DNA of 64,000 nt from Isotricha intestinalis (GCA_023807065.1 JAJJLU010003500.1:1-64000), one strand, 5' to 3'. Counted from the stretch's first letter, positions 28,892 through 39,434 are shown. Program-made: numbers and translations. Notes: a model not told the origin generated them from the sequence alone.

Positions 28892-28962
28892 TTAAAAAAT
28901 TGAAAAAATTATTTTATTTTTTGTTACATTTTTCAATAAAATATATAAGCAAAAAATATACA

Positions 28963-29562
28963 ATGTCAGAAAAATTAAAGAAAAAAATAAAAATTATATT
29001 AGTTGGTGATACTGCAGTAGGAAAAACAACAATAATAAAACAATATATATCAAAAATGTTTTGTGAAACGACTTTATCAACAATAGGAAGTGAATATAAT
29101 ATTAAAGAAATAGAAATAAATAATGAAAAAATAAATTTACAGATTTGGGATACTCCTGGTCAAGTCAGATTAAGAACAATGACTAAAAATTTTATTCAAA
29201 ATTCTGATATTGCTATTATGGTTTGTGATATTACTAAAAAAGACTCTTTTGATAATTTAAATGAATGGTTTAATACATTTAATAATATTATTGATGTTAA
29301 TAATATTATTATTGGTATTGCCGCAAATAAGAGTGATTTATTTGAAAAAGAAGAAGTTGATTTAAAAGAAATTGTTGATTATGGTAAGACTATTAATGCT
29401 AAAGTTTTTTCTACTTCTGCTAAAGAATTTAGTTCTATTGATGATATGATTTTAGATTTAAGTCAAGATTATTATGATAAATTTATGAAAAATAATTTAA
29501 AGATAAATTATGGGAAAAAATTATCAGAAAAAAACAACCAATCTTCAAGTAATTGTTGTTAA
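28963..29562 (+). CDS. Rab-family small GTPase
   Basis: This 199-residue protein starts at MSEKLKKKIKIILVGD. An upstream extension of the frame would use TTG and overlap the neighbouring gene, so I exclude it. G motifs: P-loop GDTAVGKTTI, switch I Thr in LSTIGSEYN, G3 WDTPGQ, G4 ANKSDL, and G5 STSAKE. The C terminus SSSNCC is a typical double-geranylgeranylation signal for Rab GGTase. Rab proteins direct vesicle targeting on cytosolic membrane faces. The G3 motif has Pro where nearly all Rabs have Ala (WDTAGQ), at the position of Ras Ala59, which may slow GTP hydrolysis or nucleotide exchange (inference). The subfamily is not clear. Confidence 0.9.
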   Translation: MSEKLKKKIKIILVGDTAVGKTTIIKQYISKMFCETTLSTIGSEYNIKEIEINNEKINLQIWDTPGQVRLRTMTKNFIQNSDIAIMVCDITKKDSFDNLNEWFNTFNNIIDVNNIIIGIAANKSDLFEKEEVDLKEIVDYGKTINAKVFSTSAKEFSSIDDMILDLSQDYYDKFMKNNLKINYGKKLSEKNNQSSSNCC

Positions 29563-29884
29563 AATTTAAAGTTTAATCTTTTTAATAATTTATTTTTGTT
29601 CTTTTACTATATTGGTTTTTAAAAAATCAATTTTTTATTTAATATAAATATTAAAATATATGAAATTAAATTAATAAAAATTATTATATATTATCTATTT
29701 TATTATTCAAGTAAGAAGTAATAAAAAAATTTTAAATAATTTCAATTATTATACTTTTAATTCAATTATTAGATAATTATTTATCAAATAATAAAATAAA
29801 ATTTTTATTTATCATTTAACTATATATTATATTTACATAATTGAAGGTAAAAAAACTGCTATTAACAAAAACTTTATAATTATG
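29563..29884. other. intergenic stretch, nothing recognised
   Basis: This 322 bp of AT-rich sequence lies between two converging genes. No coding-like run or RNA gene is visible. Confidence 0.6.
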
Positions 29885-32800
29885 TCATATGTTTGATTCA
29901 AAATTCTTAAATAAATTTATGGAATTTATTCTTTGTAAAGTAGTCTTCCTCTCTAATTTATTCATAAATTCTTTTTCTTCTTTTTTCAAAGAACTTTCAC
30001 CTTCTTTTTTATTTTTTTCAAGAATAGAATGAAAATAAGTAGAATAAAATAAATCAGGAGCATTTAAATTCATTTGATTTCTTTCAATATTTTTACTTAA
30101 AGTTCTTAATAAGTTTTTTTTTTTCTTTGGTAATACTTTTTTATTATAATCTTTTTTAGATATACTTTTATTATCTTTGTATTGAGAAGCTTCAGAATTT
30201 TTTTCTTCTGGATTCATTTTTCCAAAAGAAGAAAATTTATTATTATTTTGAAAGAAAGAAATACTTTGTCTTCTTCTTCTGTTGTTCATTACAGCAAAAT
30301 TATTTAACACACCACAATTAATTTTATCACTTTTCTTACTTAATATTTTAGATTTACTTTCTTTAAATTTATTAATTTCTATACTTTTGCTTTTTTCACT
30401 ATTGGTGAGAGATTCACTTGATATATATTTAACACTACTATCTATTACTGCTTCTTTTTCATCTAAATTTTCTCCTTTTAAAATTTTAGAAACTTTTTCC
30501 CTTAAATTAATATCTTTTGAATATTTATAATCACTTAATTCATTTATATTCTCATATTCTGAATGTAAAGAAAATGAAATTTCAGTTGAACAAACAGAAA
30601 TATTAATTTTAATATCATTAACATTTTGAATATCTGAATAAGTATAATTCTTATTATAATAATTATTATTTAATTTATATTCATTTTTAATTCTATTTTT
30701 TAATTCTTTAGTTATATTCCTATTATAATTACTTTCATAAGTGGAATTTCCTGCAAAAAAAGTTTCATTTGGATAAATTTCATCATTAATATCTTCTGGT
30801 TCAAAAGGAGTATTTTTATTATCACAAAATTTATTATTAGACATTCCAGTCATTTCGATTGTTGAAGTTTTATTTTTAAAATTTCGATATTGAGTATTTT
30901 CACTATTTTTTCTATCTATACTTGACGAATTATCATCTGATTTTTCTGAAATTCTCTCACTTCTTTTATTCTTACAATTATTTGATGAAGAAGATGAATA
31001 TGAAGAAGATTCATTTATTGTTGCTTCTTTAATTACTTTTAATTCTTTAACTTTCTTTTTACTTTTTTGTTTTTTTATTTCTTCTCTTTCTTCAATAGTT
31101 AAATTTCCTAACAGATCATCTGATAATTGAGATAAAGAAGGAATTGATTTTAATTCACTGTCATTATAATCATAATTTTCTGAAAATTCTGAATTTTGAG
31201 AAGATCTTGTTTTATTTTTAAATAATTTTGGTTGATTTTTTGTTCCATAAAATATTTTTTTTATTTTATTAATATATCTTTTTATTTGTTCATAATTAAA
31301 TAAAGATTTTTTACTAATTGCTTTCCATATTGAAGGAAAATTTGTTGATATATTTAATGCATGATTTTTATTTAAAAAAAATAATTCTGCTTTTTTACTT
31401 TTTACTCTTACATTTAAAGGACTTCTTTGATTTAAAAACATTAATATATCACCAAAATGTTCATTTCTTCTTAATTCTAATATTTTATAATTTTGAAGTA
31501 ATTCATTTTTATTTTCGAATAATTTTATATTTTTTTTTTTTCTTCTAAATTTTTGTAAAAATCTTCTAAATCGTTTTTCTTTTCTTTTAACGTTAGTTCG
31601 GTCATCAGATATTTGTTTTTTAAGTAAATCAATAGGTGCTGCTGCTGATTCTATATTAAAATCTAATGGAAGTTCTAAACTTAATCTTCCTCTTTTTACA
31701 AATATTATATCTTCAACTAAATCTCCTTCATTAATCAATATATCATTTCTATCTGCAATAATAGGATTAAAATTTAATAAGACTTTCACTATAAAATCAA
31801 TATTATCAAAGGTTTTAAAAAATATAAAATTATTTATTATTGGTTTATACATTTCATAAATTAATATATTGCTTAAACCAATAGGTAAAGATTCAATAAC
31901 TATTTTCTTATCTAATTTTACCATATCTTGTTTATACTTTAAATACCTTTTAATTCTTTCATATAAATCATCAGATAATTTAGGATATGATTGTCTTATA
32001 TTTTCTAATATTACACATTTATTTTCATATTCTTCTGTTTTTTCATGTAAAACTTTAACATAATTACTCATTGAAGTAACTACCCAAGAATAAGAAAAAA
32101 TTCCAATACATTCCATAAATAATCCAAAAACTTTTTCCATTACTGTTGTACAAACTATATCTCCATATCCTACTGTTGTTAAAGTTGCTATTGAAAAATA
32201 TATTGAAATTATATATAATTGTAGATAAGATTTATCTTCATAATTATAAAATATTACCCAATTTGGGTAATTATTTCTTCCTATAAATATAAAAATATTT
32301 GCTACTATATGTAATGCAATTAGAAATGTTATTATATTTGAATATAATTTTAAATAATCACTGAAATGTCTTATTTCATTTAAAAAATTTGAAACTATGT
32401 CTAAAAATTTATTTTTACATAATACTTTATATAATTTTACAAATCTAATCAAACATAGTAAATAAATTAAATTATTATGATATAAAGGATTGATCATAAA
32501 ATCAAAATTATTACATTTAACTTCAAACAAAGATATTATAGTTTTTAAAGGAATAGCAGCAATTAAATCTAAAAAAAACCATTCATTTAAATAATTTTTA
32601 GCAATACTTTTTAAATCAGTTTTTAAAATTTCATCAAAATTATAAAAAGCAACAAAAAAAGGTAAAATAGAATCACAAATATAAATAAGATCAATAAATA
32701 ATCCTATTGAATTTTCTTTATTAAAAAATCTATTTTTGCAAAATATTTTATTAGAACCTAAAAAATAAGGAATATATAAAATATTATAAAAAGCACATAT

Positions 32801-34114
32801 ACAAACTAAAAAATCAAGGAAAATCACATATATAGAATCAGGATTTAAATAAAAAACATTCATTTGATCTTCAAAAATTTCATCATCATCAAATGAATCA
32901 TAAACAAAACCTTTTTTTTGTAAATTTCTATATCTTTGTTCTATAAATATAATATCCTTATCATCTTCCTTATTTTTTATTTCATTATAATCTTCAATCA
33001 TAAATTTTTTACTAACATTGTGAAATATTAAAGGACGTTCTCCAATAAAGGAGTTTTTAATTTCTTTTTTTAAATCATTTAATTTTAATAAATTTTCATT
33101 AGAAATCCCAGTTTGTTCTATTAATTTTTGATTATTTTTATCTGAATCATAATCCAAATCATCATTTATTTTCAAATCATATTTTGAGTGAGAACTTTTA
33201 AAAGTTTTTTTATTATTAAAACTAGCATTTTTCAGGGAAATTAAGGATTTAATTGTTTTTGAAATTTTAAATCTATTCCTCCTTGAAAAACCTATATTAT
33301 CTTCTTCATTAATATTATTTTCACTTTCATTTCTTTCTAAATCAAATAAAGGAGGAAATGCAACTCTTTTTTTTTTTTGTTCAGATGTTTTTCTTTTAAA
33401 AGCAGATTTAAATTGGAAAAAATTATCACTTTTTTTTTTTAATTCATTATCACTACCTTTAGTTAATGAATTTCTGATATTCGTAGAACTAGAACTAGTT
33501 TGAAAATTAAAATTAGGTTTCATACTATTAAATGAAATGTAATTATGACTTCTAATTGATGATTTTTTCTTACATCCATATATAATATTTTCTTCGTTTT
33601 GAATACTTAATCTTTTTTTATATGAAAAAAAATTTCCTGATGTTTTTTTTCTCAGGAAATTATCACTTTCTTTAGATAATGAATTTATAGATTTTTTATC
33701 TGAATTTTTACTTTTTTTTGATCTTTTAGTTCTATCACTATAATTATCTAAAAATAAATTATTCTCATTTTTTGTTAAAATCTCTGGGATCATTTTTTGA
33801 TTATAAAGTTTTAAATGGTTTGTGCTTACAGGATGAATATTCATTTTATTTGAATCTATTGATATTCTTCTATTTTGCATTTGATTATCATCATAACCAA
33901 GTTGCAAATCATTTTTTAATTCATTTAAATAATCTTTAACTAAAATTGCTGTTTCATCTAATTTTTTTTTTTCATTATATCTTTCTCTTATTACAGCTAT
34001 TTCCTCATCATTTAATTCATTCGTTAACATTTTTATTTCATCTATATTTTCTTTTTCTATATCTATTAAAGATATTCTATTAGTTTCCTCTATATTTGAT
34101 ATTGTTCTTTTCAT
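29885..34114 (-). CDS. cyclic-nucleotide-binding-domain K+ channel (CNG/EAG type)
   Basis: This is the largest gene in the window, 1409 residues. A ~420-residue cytosolic Lys/Ser/Asn-rich N terminus precedes six membrane spans at about 425-690. The S4-like segment is poor in Arg (IRFVKLYKVLCKNK). The pore has the selectivity filter TTVGYGD near residue 650, so it is K+-selective. A C-linker and a cyclic-nucleotide-binding domain follow at about 785-935 (DILINEGDLVEDIIFVKRGR; NEHFGDILMFLNQRSPL). A disordered, probably phosphorylated ~470-residue tail completes it. A KKEKRFRRFLQKFRRKKKN insert splits the binding domain. Families of such channels are expanded in ciliates, where they set membrane potential and ciliary beating. 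The stop is TGA. Confidence 0.9.
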   Translation of the reverse strand: MKRTISNIEETNRISLIDIEKENIDEIKMLTNELNDEEIAVIRERYNEKKKLDETAILVKDYLNELKNDLQLGYDDNQMQNRRISIDSNKMNIHPVSTNHLKLYNQKMIPEILTKNENNLFLDNYSDRTKRSKKSKNSDKKSINSLSKESDNFLRKKTSGNFFSYKKRLSIQNEENIIYGCKKKSSIRSHNYISFNSMKPNFNFQTSSSSTNIRNSLTKGSDNELKKKSDNFFQFKSAFKRKTSEQKKKRVAFPPLFDLERNESENNINEEDNIGFSRRNRFKISKTIKSLISLKNASFNNKKTFKSSHSKYDLKINDDLDYDSDKNNQKLIEQTGISNENLLKLNDLKKEIKNSFIGERPLIFHNVSKKFMIEDYNEIKNKEDDKDIIFIEQRYRNLQKKGFVYDSFDDDEIFEDQMNVFYLNPDSIYVIFLDFLVCICAFYNILYIPYFLGSNKIFCKNRFFNKENSIGLFIDLIYICDSILPFFVAFYNFDEILKTDLKSIAKNYLNEWFFLDLIAAIPLKTIISLFEVKCNNFDFMINPLYHNNLIYLLCLIRFVKLYKVLCKNKFLDIVSNFLNEIRHFSDYLKLYSNIITFLIALHIVANIFIFIGRNNYPNWVIFYNYEDKSYLQLYIISIYFSIATLTTVGYGDIVCTTVMEKVFGLFMECIGIFSYSWVVTSMSNYVKVLHEKTEEYENKCVILENIRQSYPKLSDDLYERIKRYLKYKQDMVKLDKKIVIESLPIGLSNILIYEMYKPIINNFIFFKTFDNIDFIVKVLLNFNPIIADRNDILINEGDLVEDIIFVKRGRLSLELPLDFNIESAAAPIDLLKKQISDDRTNVKRKEKRFRRFLQKFRRKKKNIKLFENKNELLQNYKILELRRNEHFGDILMFLNQRSPLNVRVKSKKAELFFLNKNHALNISTNFPSIWKAISKKSLFNYEQIKRYINKIKKIFYGTKNQPKLFKNKTRSSQNSEFSENYDYNDSELKSIPSLSQLSDDLLGNLTIEEREEIKKQKSKKKVKELKVIKEATINESSSYSSSSSNNCKNKRSERISEKSDDNSSSIDRKNSENTQYRNFKNKTSTIEMTGMSNNKFCDNKNTPFEPEDINDEIYPNETFFAGNSTYESNYNRNITKELKNRIKNEYKLNNNYYNKNYTYSDIQNVNDIKINISVCSTEISFSLHSEYENINELSDYKYSKDINLREKVSKILKGENLDEKEAVIDSSVKYISSESLTNSEKSKSIEINKFKESKSKILSKKSDKINCGVLNNFAVMNNRRRRQSISFFQNNNKFSSFGKMNPEEKNSEASQYKDNKSISKKDYNKKVLPKKKKNLLRTLSKNIERNQMNLNAPDLFYSTYFHSILEKNKKEGESSLKKEEKEFMNKLERKTTLQRINSINLFKNFESNI

Positions 34115-34962
34115 TTTGAATATAAATTTTATGGAATTTATTTATCATAGTAATTGAAATTAATTTAAAAAATGATAATTGTTTTTGGATAAAAAAATAA
34201 TTTATTTTTAAGAACATTGCTCACCAGCTTTTTTATTCATTACTTTTTTTTTAAAATTTAATGATTAAAAGAAAAAGATTTTGGTTTTTAATTAAAATGA
34301 ATTAAAATATTAAATTATGATATAATTATTAATAATCTTTTTTTGTTTAAATAAAATATAATTTATATCATTAAATGTTTTAATACTATTATATTATATA
34401 AAAAAATCATTTTCCAAGAATTGTTTTTATAAAAAAACATATTTAAATAAATATTAAAATAAATGAATTTGTTGGTTAATAAAAAATGCTTTTCATTATT
34501 ATTAAAATTATTCATCTATATTTAATATAAGAAAACTCGAAAAATAAATATTTTGGAAAATATATTTTCAAACAATATAAAATGAAAAATAGATTAAAAT
34601 TAAAAAAAGACAAAATGTAATTAAATATATATATATATTAGAAATATTATCTAAAGACTTATGAAATGAAATTTAATCATCAAATAATAAATACTTTTCA
34701 TTTAATTAAATGTTGTACAAAAATAAATAATTAATTAATTAAATTAAAAATTTATTATATTAATTTTAAATTATTATTTTTTTGGGCGATTATGACTCTT
34801 TTAACTAAAATATTTAAATATTACCATAATATAAATTAAAGATTAAACAACACTTAAAACAATATATAATTTTTTTTCCAAAAAAATTTTTTTTTTGTTA
34901 TTTTTTAAAATAATTCGTTTTTTTAATATTTAAATGTTTATTTAATCATATTAGGAAAATTT
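34115..34962. other. intergenic stretch, nothing recognised
   Basis: This 848 bp upstream of the channel gene contains a (TA)n tract near 34625-34640 and A/T homopolymers. I see no coding-like run, RNA gene or repeat unit. It may hold the channel promoter. Confidence 0.6.
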
Positions 34963-37101
34963 TCATTTTATTACTACTGAATTAATTGGTTTTAAAAATA
35001 TTTTAAATTTATTATGCACATTTAAAATTTCTATTAAAAAATATACTTTATAATTATAATAGTCTTTTTTGTTTAAAATAAAACAATTGTTTTCATCAAT
35101 TAGAATTCCAAAATAAAAAAAATTAAATAAAATAGATTCACTCCAATTGTCTTTTATATCTTCTTTATGTTTTTCTTGAATATCTTTTTTTATTGATTCT
35201 AAATTCAATACTTTTCTAAAAATAATAATTAATAAGTCTTCAAAAGTATGTTTAGATTTTAATTCACAATTCAAATAATTTTTATTTTTATTTTTAAATT
35301 TTTCTTTTAAATATTTCTTTATTTCAGTTAATTCTACTTGTATTGAACATTTTTTTTCTTCTGTTTCTTCAAAATTCAAATCATTAAATTTAAAATTAAA
35401 AGGTTCTTTAAATAAATTTTGAGAAAAATTAGGAAGTATTTTTTTTGAATTATCTTTTAAATAAAAACTATAATTTTTTCCATTCACAGTTGAGTTGATA
35501 AATAAATCTGAAATTTCTTCCAATTGAATTTTAGTTAAACGTTCAAATTGGTATTTAAAATTTTCTATTAATGATTTAAAGATTTCATTCAAAATATACC
35601 CTAAAATATTTCTTAAAACAAAATTTCCAAAACTTTTTTCTTTTAAATCTTTATTTTCATTTTCTTCATAATATAGAACTGAAGATGAATTAACAAAAAA
35701 TTTTCTATTAATAATGTTTTCAAGAAAATTAAAGTTCATATTTGAAGTATTATTTTTTTCACAATCACTTTTATTCAAAGAAATATTAAAGATTCCAGTA
35801 TCAATGTTTTCTTTATTCCATGGATTTAAGGGATCTTTATTAATTTCTTTTATTTTATTGATTAAATCATTATAAGTTATATCATTTTTAACTTCAAAAT
35901 ATTTTAATTGTAATAAATTTATAATATCAAGCTTATCACTTTCTTCATATTGAATTATTGAATAAACTTTATTTTTCATTAATTCATAGTTAATTATTTT
36001 ATTTTTAACAATTTCTCCTGTATATTTTGAAACATTATATTTTTCATTGTCATCTAAATTAACTTCATAAACATCTTTTTTTAAAGTAATTTTACCTATA
36101 TTATCATTCTTGAAATCAAAATTTATTTTTTTATAAATTAAATCATAAATATTTAAAAGTCCATTTTTTGTACTTAAAATAATTTGATTTTGTTCTTCAT
36201 TCATTTTTGTTTCTATAATGGCTACACCTATTATATCTATCAAATTTGATTTTTTTTGATTAACATCATAAATTAATAATTCACCATTTTCCTTTCCTAT
36301 TAAAATTTTATTAAAATCTTTAAAAGGAATTAAGCTTGTAATACCAGAAACATTATTATTTAAGTTCATTATAACCTTTTTTTCTTGAATATCCCAAATT
36401 TCAATTACATTATCTAAATTTGATGTAATTATTTTCTTTCCATCTGAACTAATAATTACCTTTTTAATTTGAGAATCATTTCCTTTAAATTCATTAATAA
36501 TTTCATGATTTCTTGTGTCAATTAAAACAATATTATTATCCAAAGATGTTACTATATATTTTCCATCTTGAGAAATATCAAATGAAATTATTTTTTTTTG
36601 AGAAAATATTTTATTATCTACATTTTTATCCAAATTTATAGTAAAAATATTTTCTGAATCTAAACAATATAAAATATCATTTACTTCACAGTATTTTAAA
36701 CAAGAAATATAATTTTGATTTATTTTATTATCGCATGAAACAAGTGTTTTCTCTTCTTGATTGGTTATATTGTTTAAATCCCAAATACAAAGTAATTTAT
36801 CGTATGAACAAGAAAATAAGAGATTGTTTTTTTTTGATAATTCTAAATCACATATTTTATTTATATGATGCTCAAAATTATTTAAAAGTTTTAATTCAAT
36901 AGAATGATTATTTTCCCATAATTTTATTATTGAATCTGCTCCTCCTGTAAAAAAATAATTATTATTCTCTTTGTCTTTTGACAATTTATTATCATAATAT
37001 AGAATTTTATTTACATAATTCTTATGAAAAATTTCATTTTTTTTTCTAAATGAAATACACATAAAATCATCAATATTATTATTTATGAAGTCACTTATCA
37101 T
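34963..37101 (-). CDS. WD40-repeat protein, WDR48/UAF1-like
   Basis: This 712-residue protein has a WD40 propeller at about residues 15-330 (YFFTGGADSIIKLWEN; LLFSCSYDKLLCIWDLNN; KKIITSNLDNVIEIWDIQEK; KILIGKENGELLIYDVNQ). A second folded region follows. The first blade plus an H-H-x-N/W-x-N-x-I linker resembles human WDR48/UAF1. The C-terminal part (FEVKNDITYNDLINKIKE; LIIIFRKVLNLESI; ending KFKIFLKPINSVVIK) could correspond to the SUMO-like domains of that family. WDR48 activates the deubiquitinases USP1, USP12 and USP46. The WD40 call is firm; the orthology is inference. The stop is TGA. It is divergent from a small gene across 62 bp. Confidence 0.7.
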   Translation of the reverse strand: MISDFINNNIDDFMCISFRKKNEIFHKNYVNKILYYDNKLSKDKENNNYFFTGGADSIIKLWENNHSIELKLLNNFEHHINKICDLELSKKNNLLFSCSYDKLLCIWDLNNITNQEEKTLVSCDNKINQNYISCLKYCEVNDILYCLDSENIFTINLDKNVDNKIFSQKKIISFDISQDGKYIVTSLDNNIVLIDTRNHEIINEFKGNDSQIKKVIISSDGKKIITSNLDNVIEIWDIQEKKVIMNLNNNVSGITSLIPFKDFNKILIGKENGELLIYDVNQKKSNLIDIIGVAIIETKMNEEQNQIILSTKNGLLNIYDLIYKKINFDFKNDNIGKITLKKDVYEVNLDDNEKYNVSKYTGEIVKNKIINYELMKNKVYSIIQYEESDKLDIINLLQLKYFEVKNDITYNDLINKIKEINKDPLNPWNKENIDTGIFNISLNKSDCEKNNTSNMNFNFLENIINRKFFVNSSSVLYYEENENKDLKEKSFGNFVLRNILGYILNEIFKSLIENFKYQFERLTKIQLEEISDLFINSTVNGKNYSFYLKDNSKKILPNFSQNLFKEPFNFKFNDLNFEETEEKKCSIQVELTEIKKYLKEKFKNKNKNYLNCELKSKHTFEDLLIIIFRKVLNLESIKKDIQEKHKEDIKDNWSESILFNFFYFGILIDENNCFILNKKDYYNYKVYFLIEILNVHNKFKIFLKPINSVVIK

Positions 37102-37163
37102 TTTAAATTATTTAAAAATTAAAATAATAAAACTATTTTCTATAATAAAAAATTATAAAAATA

Positions 37164-37433
37164 ATGAAACCAAAAAAATATATTCCTGCAGAACCAAGAA
37201 ATGCAAAAGTTACAAATTCTAAAATTACAGGAAATATGGATTTTCAAACAAAAAATCCTCTTACATTAAAAGTTCCAGTTCATTATAAAACTGTAGATTA
37301 TTATAAATTAGTTGATAATATTAGACAAAATAATGATAATGCTTTAAGAGAATTTAAAAAAAACAGATATGATTATGCTTTAAATTCTGTTCTTGATTCT
37401 TTAGAGTTTTTAAGTTATATTGATAAAAAATAA
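37164..37433 (+). CDS. small protein (89 aa), unknown
   Basis: This gene starts at an ATG 62 bp from the start of the WD40 gene. The N-terminal half is basic and extended (MKPKKYIPAEPRNAKVTNSK). The C-terminal half is helical with aromatic spacing (YKLVDNIRQNNDNALREFKK, then YALNSVLDSLEFLSYIDKK). It has real protein composition but no family I recognise. Confidence 0.65.
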   Translation: MKPKKYIPAEPRNAKVTNSKITGNMDFQTKNPLTLKVPVHYKTVDYYKLVDNIRQNNDNALREFKKNRYDYALNSVLDSLEFLSYIDKK

Positions 37434-37688
37434 ATTGTTTGAAAAACACTTTATATTTTAAAAATAAAAAAAATAAAGGTAATTTCAAAATATTATTGTT
37501 TTTAAATAAATTTTTATTGCTTCTTTGAAAATAAATTTAAGTGAACAAAAATTAAATAGAAAAAAATAAAATAAATTAATGAAAAAAATATATTAAAATT
37601 AACAAAAGAATAAATATTATAAAATATTCAAAGAAATAAAGTTTTTAAATGTGAATACAAAATATATAAATAAACCACATTAAAATAC

Positions 37689-38066
37689 TTAAATTTCATC
37701 ATCATTTAAAATTAAATTAGTAATACCATTTTCAATTTGATATTCTCTTCCACAATTATTACATTTAACAATTCCATCTTGAATAATAATTTCATATAAA
37801 AGATTATTCATATAATCTAAAAATTCTTTTGATTTTTTTTGTTCATCAGTTAATTGCTCAAAATCACATTTTAATTGTATATTTAAATCATTACATGCAC
37901 TTTTTAATCCATTGAAATCAATTTTTTGAATAAATCTAATTAAAGAATCTTTATTGTATTCATGAGGAACATTTATTATTTTTGTAGGAATAATTTTTAA
38001 AGGATAATTATTTATTGAACATCCTTTTTTATTACACATGAGAAGATTATGAGTGAATAATTTCAT
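37689..38066 (-). CDS. TRM112: TRM112 methyltransferase-activator homologue
   Basis: This 125-residue protein matches TRM112/TRMT112 over its full length. It opens MKLFTHNLLMCNKKGC, has the middle helical insertion (FIQKIDFNGLKSACNDLNIQ) and ends with a Trm112 zinc-binding-like domain: VKCNNCGREYQIENGITNLI followed by LNDDEI. TRM112 stabilises and activates several methyltransferases (of tRNA, 18S rRNA and release factor eRF1) in cytosol and nucleus. Three of the usual zinc ligands are visible (C-x2-C plus an N-terminal C); the fourth position should be checked. It lies head to head with the vWA-like gene, 117 bp apart. Confidence 0.9.
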   Translation of the reverse strand: MKLFTHNLLMCNKKGCSINNYPLKIIPTKIINVPHEYNKDSLIRFIQKIDFNGLKSACNDLNIQLKCDFEQLTDEQKKSKEFLDYMNNLLYEIIIQDGIVKCNNCGREYQIENGITNLILNDDEI

Positions 38067-38183
38067 TGTTTCAAATGAAATATATAAAAATTAATTTCAT
38101 TATCTTAAAAAGAATTTTTAAATTTTAATAATTAACAAAATATTTAAATTAAAAGATTATTTAAATAAACATATTAACAATAA

Positions 38184-39434
38184 ATGTCAAAAACAGCTGT
38201 AAAAAATCTCTATGGAATAAATTCATGTGTAGAAGGATTTATATCAAATTTTTCTTTTAAAAATACTAAAGATGAGATAGTAAAAAATTCATATAATTTA
38301 TATAATGAAATTGCAATATTAATAAAAGCAACTAATAAATTAAATAATGCTTGTCCTGAATGGGAAACTCTTAACAAAGAAAATCAATCTTTAATATTAG
38401 AAAATATTATAGATTTTATTTCAGAATTAAATAAATTTTTTGATAAAAATTCATTAAATGTATATTGCTTTACTGATAAAATTGAAAAAATTGATTCTTT
38501 AGAAGGTGGAAATATAAAAGAACAAATTGGAAAATATTCTGAGAGATATAATACTGATATTATAAGTACTTTAGGTTTATTATTTAATGAAATAAACGAG
38601 CAAAATTCAAAAAGACCGAAAAATGGAAGATTTTTAAGAATAATATTATTCACAGATTCAAACTATCATCAAATTGATGTTCAACAATTAGAAAATATAA
38701 TTAAAGCTTTTAGTTCTTCTAATAAAAATTATGAAAGCGCTGTTTTAAATATTATTTCACTTGAAGAATGTGAAAATATTAAAACTTTAAAATCAGATTC
38801 TTTATATAAAAAAATTTGTGATAATTTAAATTATGATGATTCAATTGAATTAAATAATAATGAAATAAATGAAGTATTTTCAATTATTAAAAATAAAGAA
38901 AAAAGACTTATTGATCAATACAAAAAATATTATTCTGAAACCAGTAAAATATTAAATAAAGATGAATTAAAAGATTTTATTAATCTTTTTGATGAAAAAT
39001 ATAGTGAGATTCAAGATTTATATGATGCTTTATTAAATAAATATGATAAAATAATGGAAATTGAGGATTCAGACAAAAAAAAAAAAATAGAAGATGAAAT
39101 TAGAAATGAAGTTATTGAATTAAATTTAATTAATAGAATTGTAGGAAAAGTTAAAAATAATATTCAAGATAATGAGAGTAATAAGATTAATGATTGGAAA
39201 GGAGAGGCTGATAAAGTTATTTCTGATTTTAAGAACGAAATTAATTCTTTAGAAAATAATTGTAAAGATGTTAAAAACAGTGATTATTGGGAAAAAAAAT
39301 TTCAATTTATTAAAAATCAAATTGATAATCTTAATAATTTTAAAAAAAAAGTAATTGAATATCAAAATTTTCTTGATTATGTTGGAGGAGAAATTAAAGG
39401 TCTTTCAGAAAATATTACTTCATCTCCTCAATAG
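38184..39434 (+). CDS. divergent vWA-like domain protein with C-terminal coiled coil
   Basis: In this 416-residue protein the middle looks like the second half of a von Willebrand A fold. A strand (SLNVYCFTDKIEKI) is followed by YNTDIISTLGLLFNEI in the place of the Thr-Asp MIDAS loop, then a hydrophobic strand and Asp (LRIILFTDSN) and AVLNIISLEE. From about residue 240 it becomes a Lys/Glu/Asn coiled coil (IEDEIRNEVIELNLINRIVG) to the end. There are no membrane segments. The vWA reading is tentative. The stop is TAG. Confidence 0.55.
   Translation: MSKTAVKNLYGINSCVEGFISNFSFKNTKDEIVKNSYNLYNEIAILIKATNKLNNACPEWETLNKENQSLILENIIDFISELNKFFDKNSLNVYCFTDKIEKIDSLEGGNIKEQIGKYSERYNTDIISTLGLLFNEINEQNSKRPKNGRFLRIILFTDSNYHQIDVQQLENIIKAFSSSNKNYESAVLNIISLEECENIKTLKSDSLYKKICDNLNYDDSIELNNNEINEVFSIIKNKEKRLIDQYKKYYSETSKILNKDELKDFINLFDEKYSEIQDLYDALLNKYDKIMEIEDSDKKKKIEDEIRNEVIELNLINRIVGKVKNNIQDNESNKINDWKGEADKVISDFKNEINSLENNCKDVKNSDYWEKKFQFIKNQIDNLNNFKKKVIEYQNFLDYVGGEIKGLSENITSSPQ

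Noticed and set aside
28837..28962. N-terminal extension of the Rab frame by 42 codons
   Set aside because: It needs a TTG start, overlaps the divergent coiled-coil gene and adds a Phe/Lys leader. The ATG at 28963 gives the normal Rab length.
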